From Betaproteobacteria bacterium (lineage in GTDB: Bacteria; Pseudomonadota; Gammaproteobacteria; Burkholderiales; Burkholderiaceae_C): 64,000 nucleotides of DNA. Shown here piece by piece: positions 58,400-64,000 of this stretch. Within the stretch, counting starts at the first letter, position 1. The number at the start of each line of letters is the position of its first letter. The stretch covers positions 124,001 to 188,000 of the forward strand of contig JADJWD010000004.1 in NCBI GenBank assembly GCA_016716535.1. Direction: 5' to 3'. A program made the translations under genes and the position numbers. The notes below the pieces were generated by a model. The model was not told the DNA's origin, did not search any database, and saw nothing but the letters and a program-made list of their open reading frames with translations.

Positions 58400-60286
58400 A
58401 TGTCCCGGCCCATGAGCAGGTTCCTCGCCTGGCCCCGCTTCGCCCCGCTGCCCCTCACCGTCAAGCTGACGGCGGTGAACGTGCTGCTCGTGCTCGCGCT
58501 GGCGGCGGTGGTCCTCGTCGCCTGGCGCATGCTGCCGGCCGAGGCCGACGCGGCCGCCGACGTGATCCTCTTGACGAACGCGCAGCGCTCGAACCAGAGC
58601 GCCGACACGCTGCACGACGCGCTGCGCGCCGACGTGCTCTCGGCGCTGCTCGCCGGCGACGCCGCCGGCATCGCCGCCGACACGGTGCGCCAGTCGCTGC
58701 GCACACACGCCGGCGAGTTCCGCGCCGAGATCAACCGCCTGAACAAGATGCCGCTGAAGGCCGAGGCGCGCCAGTACGTCGTCGAGGCCTACATCTCGGC
58801 GCTGCACTTCCTCGCGCTGACCGAGCGGCAGGTCGAGGTGGCGCTGGCCGACCGCAAAGTGGCGCTGGCCGAGATGCCGGCCTACGAGATGGCCTTCGAG
58901 GAAGCCAAGACCGCCGTCACGCGGCAAGGCGACGAACTGGCACGCGCCAGCGAGGAGGTGCAGGCCGCCTCGCGCGCCGCCGCCGAGGTGGCGCAGCGCT
59001 GGCTGGCGCTGGCCGCGGCGGTGACGGTGCTCGTCGGCTGGGCCTGCGTGGCGCTGGTGGCGCGCTCGATCCGCCGCTCGCTCGCCGCACTCAGCGAGGT
59101 AGCCGTGGCGATCGCCGAGGGCGACCTCGATCGGCGCAGCGACGTGCGCGCCAAGGACGAGGTCGGCCAGCTCGCCGGCTCGATCAACCAGATGGCCGAC
59201 CGGCTGCACGAGATGATCGAGCGCACGCGCCGCGACGCCGACGAAGGCACTTTCGGCCGCCAGCTCATCGAAGCGCTCGAGATGGCCGACAGCGAGCCGC
59301 GCGCGCACGCCGTCGTCGCGCGCGCGATGCACGAGATCTCCGGCACGCACGCGATGGAGCTGCTGCTGGCCGACGCCAGCAACGCGCAGCTCGAGCGCGC
59401 CGCCGAGCACCCCGAGGCCGGCGCGCCCGGCTGCATGGTCGACGCGGCCTTCGCGTGCGTGGCCGTGCGGCGCGGCCATGCGCTGCAGTTCCCGGACAGC
59501 GGCGCATTGAACGCCTGCCCGTCGCTGCGCGGGCGGCCCGAAGGTGCGCGCTCGGCCGCCTGCGTGCCGGTCACCTTCATGGGCCGCGCACTCGGCGTGC
59601 TGCACGCCACCGGCGCCGTCGACGCCCCGCTCGGCGCGCAGCAGTTGGCGCAGCTCAACACGCTCGGCGTGCAGGCCGGCAGCCGCATCGGCACCGTGCG
59701 CGCCTTCGAGCGCACGCAGTTGCAGGCGGCGACCGATTCGCTGACGGGGCTGGCCAACCGCCGCACCGCCGAGGCGCGCATGCGCCGCTGGGAGCAGGAA
59801 GGCCGCGCCTTCGCGCTGGTGATGTGCGACCTGGACCACTTCAAGCGCCTGAACGACACGCACGGCCATCCGGCCGGCGACGACGCGCTGCGCAGCTTTG
59901 CCGAGGTGGCGCGCGGCTGCGCGCGCGGCACCGACCTGCTGGCGCGCTGGGGCGGCGAGGAGTTCGCCTTCCTGCTCGCCGGCGCCGACGGCGAGGAGGC
60001 GATGGCCTGGACGACGCGCCTGCGCGAGCAGCTCGCGCAGACGCTGCGCGCGCGCAGCAAGCCGCTGTTCACCGCGAGCTTCGGCGTTGCCGAGGCCGGC
60101 TCGGCGCCGACGCTCGAACTGCTGGTGCGCCGTGCCGACGACGCGCTGTACCGCGCCAAGGCCGAGGGGCGCGACCGCGCCGTGCTGGCCCCGCCGATGC
60201 CCGCCGCCGACCCCGATGCGCCGCGCGCGACGAGCGAGCACAGCGCCGTGCTCGATCTGCAGATGCTGGCCACAGCCGACGAATGA
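58400..60286 (+). CDS. HAMP-GAF-GGDEF diguanylate cyclase
   Basis: 628-residue membrane signalling protein. A short N-terminal tail leads into TM1 (about 22-43), a periplasmic helical sensor (44-198), TM2 (about 200-222), a HAMP linker (SIRRSLAALSEVAVAIAEGDLD, about 222-275), a GAF-like domain (about 300-450) and a GGDEF domain. The active site is RWGGEEF (about 514-520), and the RGTD five residues before it is a product-inhibition I-site (RxxD). It therefore should make cyclic di-GMP with feedback control. Linked by 14 bp to the ComFB-domain gene, a candidate effector. ATG at 58412 is an alternative start. Confidence 0.9.
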   Translation: MSRPMSRFLAWPRFAPLPLTVKLTAVNVLLVLALAAVVLVAWRMLPAEADAAADVILLTNAQRSNQSADTLHDALRADVLSALLAGDAAGIAADTVRQSLRTHAGEFRAEINRLNKMPLKAEARQYVVEAYISALHFLALTERQVEVALADRKVALAEMPAYEMAFEEAKTAVTRQGDELARASEEVQAASRAAAEVAQRWLALAAAVTVLVGWACVALVARSIRRSLAALSEVAVAIAEGDLDRRSDVRAKDEVGQLAGSINQMADRLHEMIERTRRDADEGTFGRQLIEALEMADSEPRAHAVVARAMHEISGTHAMELLLADASNAQLERAAEHPEAGAPGCMVDAAFACVAVRRGHALQFPDSGALNACPSLRGRPEGARSAACVPVTFMGRALGVLHATGAVDAPLGAQQLAQLNTLGVQAGSRIGTVRAFERTQLQAATDSLTGLANRRTAEARMRRWEQEGRAFALVMCDLDHFKRLNDTHGHPAGDDALRSFAEVARGCARGTDLLARWGGEEFAFLLAGADGEEAMAWTTRLREQLAQTLRARSKPLFTASFGVAEAGSAPTLELLVRRADDALYRAKAEGRDRAVLAPPMPAADPDAPRATSEHSAVLDLQMLATADE

Positions 60287-60336
60287 GCCACCGGAAACGA
60301 ATGGCGCGCCGCCCGCGCCGAAGCGAGCCCCAGACG

Positions 60337-60633
60337 ATGAACGCCACCGCCGACTTCACCTCCGTGCGCAACCACAGCGAGCGCGCCGTGTTCGACACCG
60401 TGCTGCGGCTCGCGGAGCGCTACCCGGGCATCGCCGACCGGCCCGAGCTGCTGGCCGACGTGGCCTGCGTGGCGCTGAACCGGCTGCCGCCGCGCTACAT
60501 CCGGCACGAAACCGACTTCGCCTTCTACCTGAGCGAGCGCGAGCGCGGCGAGAGCGACCGCCACCTCGCCGAGGCGGTGGACTACGCCTTCGGCTTCGTG
60601 CAGGCGCGCACGGCGATGCGCGCCCGCGCCTGA
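60337..60633 (+). CDS. ComFB-domain protein
   Basis: 98-residue protein matching the late-competence ComFB domain: RNHSERAVFDTVLRLAERYPGIADRPELLADVACVALNRLPPRYIRHETDFAFYL. The LADVACVALNRLPPRYI run is the family signature. ComFB proteins of cyanobacteria are c-di-GMP binding or contain zinc-binding cysteines; here the cysteines are absent apart from one, so a zinc form is unlikely. It begins 51 bp after the diguanylate cyclase, with both on one strand, suggesting a c-di-GMP effector or a linked behaviour gene. An ATG at 60301 in the same frame is an alternative start. Confidence 0.8.
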   Translation: MNATADFTSVRNHSERAVFDTVLRLAERYPGIADRPELLADVACVALNRLPPRYIRHETDFAFYLSERERGESDRHLAEAVDYAFGFVQARTAMRARA

Positions 60634-60669
60634 ACGCCCGATCACCCGAAGGCAGGCCATCATCACGGG

Positions 60670-61299
60670 ATGACCTGGGTCCGGCATGACCTCGCGCTGC
60701 TGCAGGCCACCTGCCTGAACCCGCAGGGCGTGCCGACGCCGGGCCTGCGGCTCGAAGAGCTGCGCGCCGGCGAGGCGGTCGAGGTCGACCGGACGTACCA
60801 TGCGCTCGGCCACCTGCCGCCCGAAGGCTGCGTCGAGCGGCGCTTTGCCAACGGCCTGCGCTTCGGGCGGCTGTGGCTCGGCGAGCGGCTCGCCGGGTCG
60901 CTCTGGGTCGTGCACGACGGCCACCGCTACATCGAGCAACTCGGCTGGCGCATGCCGGTGGGCGCGCGCCAGTTCTGGCTGCGCGACGTGTTCATCGCGC
61001 CGGCGCTGCGCGGCCAGCGCCTCTTCCTGCAGATGCTGCATGGCGTGGCGCAGACGTGGGTGCCGGGCTTCGAGTCGGCCTGGTCGGACGTCGACTGGCA
61101 CAACGCCGCGTCGATGCGCGCGCACCTCGCCGCCGGCTTCGTCGTGCGCCACCGCGTGCGCGCGCTCGACGTGGGGCGCTTACGGTGGCGCGACCCGCTC
61201 GTGCCGTGGGCGGCGCCCGTCGAGGCCATCGAGCCGGCACGGCGCTGGCTGTGGTTCAGCGGCGAGCGGCTGCGGCAGCACCGCGCGTGGCTGGCCTAG
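60670..61299 (+). CDS. GNAT-like protein of unknown function
   Basis: 209-residue protein. The central region LRDVFIAPALRGQRLFLQMLHGVAQTW (about residues 109-135) resembles an acetyl-CoA loop (RGQRLF in place of RGxGxG) and the order of strands fits GNAT, but the consensus glycines are weak. It begins with a basic leader (MTWVRHDLALLQATC) and ends with a Trp- and Arg-rich tail. I place it as a distant GNAT-fold protein, low confidence on activity. It lies 36 bp after the ComFB gene and is convergent with nadB. Confidence 0.55.
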   Translation: MTWVRHDLALLQATCLNPQGVPTPGLRLEELRAGEAVEVDRTYHALGHLPPEGCVERRFANGLRFGRLWLGERLAGSLWVVHDGHRYIEQLGWRMPVGARQFWLRDVFIAPALRGQRLFLQMLHGVAQTWVPGFESAWSDVDWHNAASMRAHLAAGFVVRHRVRALDVGRLRWRDPLVPWAAPVEAIEPARRWLWFSGERLRQHRAWLA

Positions 61300-61335
61300 G
61301 CGCGCGGGCGGCAGAGCGCGCCGGTCAGCCCGGGT

Positions 61336-63033
61336 TCATCCTTCCCGGCTGCGCGCCGGCCGCGTCAGCACGGTCGGGAAACTCACCGGCAGCGACTGCG
61401 GAAAGTCGCGGCTGAAGTGCAGGCCGCGGCTCTCGTGCCGGTGCAGCGCGCTTTGCACGATCAGCTCGGCGCATTCGACCAGGTTGCGCAGCTCGAGCAG
61501 GTCGCGCGTGACGCGGAAGTTGGCGTAGTAGTCGTCGATCTCGTCGCGCAAGAGCTTGATGCGATGCAGCGCGCGCTCGAGCCGCTTGGTCGTGCGCACG
61601 ATGCCGACGTAGTTCCACATCACCAGGCGCAGCTCGTCCCAGTTGTGCGCGATGACGACCTGCTCGTCGGCGTCCTCGACCTGGCTCTCGTCCCACGGCG
61701 GCAGCACCGGCACCGGCGCCGCCGGCTTGGCGAGGATCGCCTCGGCGCAGCTGCGCCCGAGCACCACGCATTCGAGCAGCGAGTTGCTGGCCAGCCGGTT
61801 GGCGCCGTGCAGGCCGGTGTAGGTGGTCTCGCCCACCGCGTACAGACCCGGCAGGTCGGTGCGACCGTCGAGGTCGGTGACGACGCCGCCGCAGGTGTAG
61901 TGCGCCGCCGGCACCACCGGAATCGGCTGGCGCGCGATGTCGATGCCGCGCGCCAGGCAGCGTGCATGCACGGTCGGGAAGTGCGACTTCAGGAACTCCT
62001 CGCCCTTGTCGCGCACGATCGGCGTCGCGTCGAGCCACACGTGGTCCAGGCCGTGCTTCTTCATCTCGAAGTCGATCGCGCGGGCGACGATGTCGCGCGG
62101 CGCGAGTTCGCCGCGCGGGTCGTGCGCGGCCATGAAGCGCTGGCCGCCGGCGTCGCCCGGGCCGGTGCTCGGCAGCAGCAACTGTGCGCCCTCGCCGCGC
62201 AGCGCCTCGGTGATGAGGAAGCTGCGCTCCTGCGGGTGGTACAGGCACGTCGGATGGAACTGGATGAACTCCATGTTGCCGACGCGGCAGCCGGCCCGCC
62301 AGGCCATCGCGATGCCGTCGCCGGTGGCGGTGTCGGGGTTGCTCGTGTAGCGATACACCTTGCCGACGCCGCCGGTGGCGAGCACGACGGCGGAAGCCGC
62401 CAGCGTCTCGACGCGGCGGCGGTCGATGTCCAGCGCGTAGACGCCGAAGCAGCGGCGCACCGTGGGGTCGTCGTTGTGGCGTCCGTCGTGTGCGCCGCCG
62501 GCGGCGGCATGGGCCGCACGGCGCACGTGCCGGTGCGTGATCAGGTCCACCGCCATGCAGCGCTCGCGCAGCGTCACGCCGGGGTGGCGGCGGGCGCGCT
62601 CGAGCAGCGCATCGTGGATGGCCTTGCCGGTGGCGTCGGCGGCGTGCGCGATGCGGCGCACCGTGTGCCCGCCTTCGCGCGTCAGGTGCAGGCCGAGCGG
62701 CCCCTCGGGGTCGGCCGAGAACGGCACGCCCGATTCGACGAGCCAGCGCACCGCGTCGGCGCTGCGCTCGGCGATGAAGCGCGCGGTGTCCTCGTCGACG
62801 AGGCCGGCACCGGCGTCCAGCGTGTCGTGCACGTGCGACTCGATGCTGTCGTCGCTGCCGAGCACGCCGACGATGCCGCCCTGCGCCCAGGCGGTGGCGC
62901 CTTCGTCGAGCTGGCGCTTGGCCAGCACGATCACCGGCACGCGGTCGGCCAGGTGCAGTGCGACGGCCAGGCCCGCGAGGCCGGCGCCGATGACGACCAC
63001 CGGGTGGCGCCCGGGCGTGGATTCAGGGTTCAT
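61336..63033 (-). CDS. nadB: L-aspartate oxidase NadB
   Basis: 565-residue flavoprotein that oxidises aspartate to iminoaspartate, the first step to NAD. FAD motif PVVVIGAGLAGLAVALHLAD (about residues 11-30), the ARG/ESGVPF region, GGVGKVYRYTSNPDTATGDGIAMAWRAGCRVGNMEFIQFHPTCLYH, and HYTCGGVVTDLDGRTDLPGLYAVGETTYTGLHGANRLASNSLLE, all standard NadB. Length is normal. It is convergent with the GNAT-like gene and separate from nadAC, 4 kb away on the opposite strand. Confidence 0.95.
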   Translation of the reverse strand: MNPESTPGRHPVVVIGAGLAGLAVALHLADRVPVIVLAKRQLDEGATAWAQGGIVGVLGSDDSIESHVHDTLDAGAGLVDEDTARFIAERSADAVRWLVESGVPFSADPEGPLGLHLTREGGHTVRRIAHAADATGKAIHDALLERARRHPGVTLRERCMAVDLITHRHVRRAAHAAAGGAHDGRHNDDPTVRRCFGVYALDIDRRRVETLAASAVVLATGGVGKVYRYTSNPDTATGDGIAMAWRAGCRVGNMEFIQFHPTCLYHPQERSFLITEALRGEGAQLLLPSTGPGDAGGQRFMAAHDPRGELAPRDIVARAIDFEMKKHGLDHVWLDATPIVRDKGEEFLKSHFPTVHARCLARGIDIARQPIPVVPAAHYTCGGVVTDLDGRTDLPGLYAVGETTYTGLHGANRLASNSLLECVVLGRSCAEAILAKPAAPVPVLPPWDESQVEDADEQVVIAHNWDELRLVMWNYVGIVRTTKRLERALHRIKLLRDEIDDYYANFRVTRDLLELRNLVECAELIVQSALHRHESRGLHFSRDFPQSLPVSFPTVLTRPARSREG

Positions 63034-63207
63034 CGAGGGCTCGTCAAAAAGTCGCCGTTCCGGCGCGGGATTCTAGGGAGGGGGCAACCTGCCCCGACCG
63101 GCGCGCGCTGACGCGCCACCTATCATCGGCGCAGCAAGCCCCGGCACCGCAGCGAGGGCGCCGCACCGGCCCACCTCGGCCACGGCGCCCGCCAGGAGAC
63201 ACAGGCG

Positions 63208-64000
63208 ATGAATCGAGTGCGCAACGACGAACCCTGGCCCGACACCGTCAGGACGGGCGGGCAGCAGCGCGGCGCGCGCGAAGCGGTCTCGCGCGAGGAG
63301 TTGCTGGCGCCGGCGACCCAGGTGGTCGCCGACCGCGACGCCTACCTCGGCCAGGGCCAGCACGACGTCGGCCGGCGCATCTCCGACGACCAGGTCGAGC
63401 TCTTCGTCACCGGCGACGCCGCCCCTTCGCTGCAGCGTGAACTGGAACTGCATGCCAGCGAGTTCATCGCCGTGCATGACCTCGGCGCGAGCGCCTCGCT
63501 GCGGCTGCTCAACGGCCTGGCCGGCGCGGCGCAGGCGATGGTGCAGAAGCTGACGATCCGCCGCCAGGGCTACGGGCTGGCGCTGGCGGTGCTGCAGTTC
63601 GTCGAAGTGCCGCTGGCCGCCGGCGGCGCCGTGCGCGTCTACTCCACCGAAGCCAGCGCCGACGGCCCGACGCGGCAGGCGCTGGCGCGCACGCTGCTGG
63701 CGCACAGCCGGCTCGGCGTGCTGATCGCCGGCGAGGTGCCGGCGCACGCCGTCGCCGCGGCGCTGCAGCCGCTGCGCGAGGCCATCACGCGCGGCCCGTG
63801 GACGAACCAGGAGCTGCTGATCGTGCCGCTCGGCTCGAGCGGGGCGCTGGCCACGCAGGCCGCGGCGCTGTCGGCCGGCACGTCGGTGGCGGTCCAGGTC
63901 ACGCCGCAGGCGGTCAGGCCCAAGCACATCTGGAACTTCATTGCCGGCGTCTGGAACCGCCTGAACGGCGCCAGCGGCAGCGCCCGTTCGGTGGAGGCCG
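63208..64000 (+). CDS. Conserved hypothetical protein (5' part; runs off the window)
   Basis: 264 codons are present without a stop, so the gene continues past the right edge. There is an AGGAGAC Shine-Dalgarno before the ATG at 63208. The sequence has no signal peptide and no recognisable catalytic motif; it reads EELLAPATQVVADRDAYLGQGQHDVG, ELELHASEFIAVHDLGASASLRLLNGLAG, then an all-alpha/beta region with LLAHSRLGVLIAGEVPAHAVAAALQPLREAI and PLGSSGALATQAAALSAGTSV. It looks like a conserved Burkholderiales protein of unknown function. No role is proposed. Confidence 0.7.
   Translation, partial: MNRVRNDEPWPDTVRTGGQQRGAREAVSREELLAPATQVVADRDAYLGQGQHDVGRRISDDQVELFVTGDAAPSLQRELELHASEFIAVHDLGASASLRLLNGLAGAAQAMVQKLTIRRQGYGLALAVLQFVEVPLAAGGAVRVYSTEASADGPTRQALARTLLAHSRLGVLIAGEVPAHAVAAALQPLREAITRGPWTNQELLIVPLGSSGALATQAAALSAGTSVAVQVTPQAVRPKHIWNFIAGVWNRLNGASGSARSVEA

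Overview
The window is a 64 kb stretch of a very GC-rich genome. Its genes are densely packed, many join through ATGA or GTGA overlaps, and third codon positions are strongly G/C. The Bug/tripartite tricarboxylate transporter operon, the many taurine/nitrate-type ABC importers, the aromatic catabolism genes and the de novo NAD genes point to a betaproteobacterium of the order Burkholderiales (Rubrivivax/Leptothrix/Comamonadaceae-like). This is inference from gene content, not a phylogenetic placement. I see no insertion sequence, prophage or CRISPR array. One tRNA gene, tRNA-Pro(TGG), is present.

Layout. 1-5.7 kb: the 3' end of a UvrD-type helicase, pobA with a divergent AraC regulator, a Gdx/SugE exporter, tRNA-Pro, and a TPP enzyme coupled to a GNAT. 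5.8-10.4 kb: a two-gene unit of a TIR-domain protein (with a second, degenerate TIR-like domain) and a membrane-anchored nSTAND1-type NTPase. It resembles a split NLR-like defence or conflict system and is the strongest candidate for an undescribed system. 10.5-16.6 kb: a TetR regulator, a TctC-TctB-TctA transporter operon with a TIM-barrel isomerase and CutA, a VOC protein and a thioredoxin-like protein. 16.7-22.2 kb: a metal/redox island holding a membrane-protein remnant, an array of GATCGA motifs, a 63-residue metallothionein-like protein, a DUF2938 membrane protein, a LytS/LytTR two-component pair, a YtkA-like lipoprotein and a di-heme MauG/CcpA-like peroxidase.

22.4-38.4 kb: a catabolic and transport region. 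A divergon carries an aldolase-like gene, two ABC permeases, an ATPase, an enolase-superfamily enzyme and two substrate-binding proteins. After a SRPBCC (CoxG-like) gene, an FAD oxidoreductase and a double-GNAT gene comes a second divergon: a MetE-like enzyme plus an epimerase on one side, and Gfo/Idh, DUF993 and a sugar isomerase on the other. A 16-bp palindrome related to TTCACTGTCCGGTGAA lies at the tetR promoter, the tctCBA promoter and three promoters of this region, so these units probably form one TetR regulon. 38.4-42.5 kb: a MarR/VOC divergon, a CopD-like membrane protein, another VOC protein, a Ser/Thr kinase fused to a cyclic-nucleotide-binding domain, and a small secreted protein.

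42.5-56 kb: one long leftward gene train. In transcription order it holds two ACMSD-type amidohydrolase paralogues, a UbiD decarboxylase, the three subunits of a molybdenum hydroxylase (the FAD subunit frameshifted in a CG-dinucleotide tract), a CobW GTPase, a complete ABC importer, a COG0402 deaminase and an MFS carrier. This looks like a peripheral pathway for import, hydroxylation, decarboxylation and deamination or hydrolysis of a (hetero)aromatic acid of unknown identity. 56.2-64 kb: nadA-nadC, a HAMP-GAF-GGDEF cyclase followed by a ComFB-domain protein, a GNAT-like protein, convergent nadB, and the start of a conserved hypothetical gene cut by the window edge.
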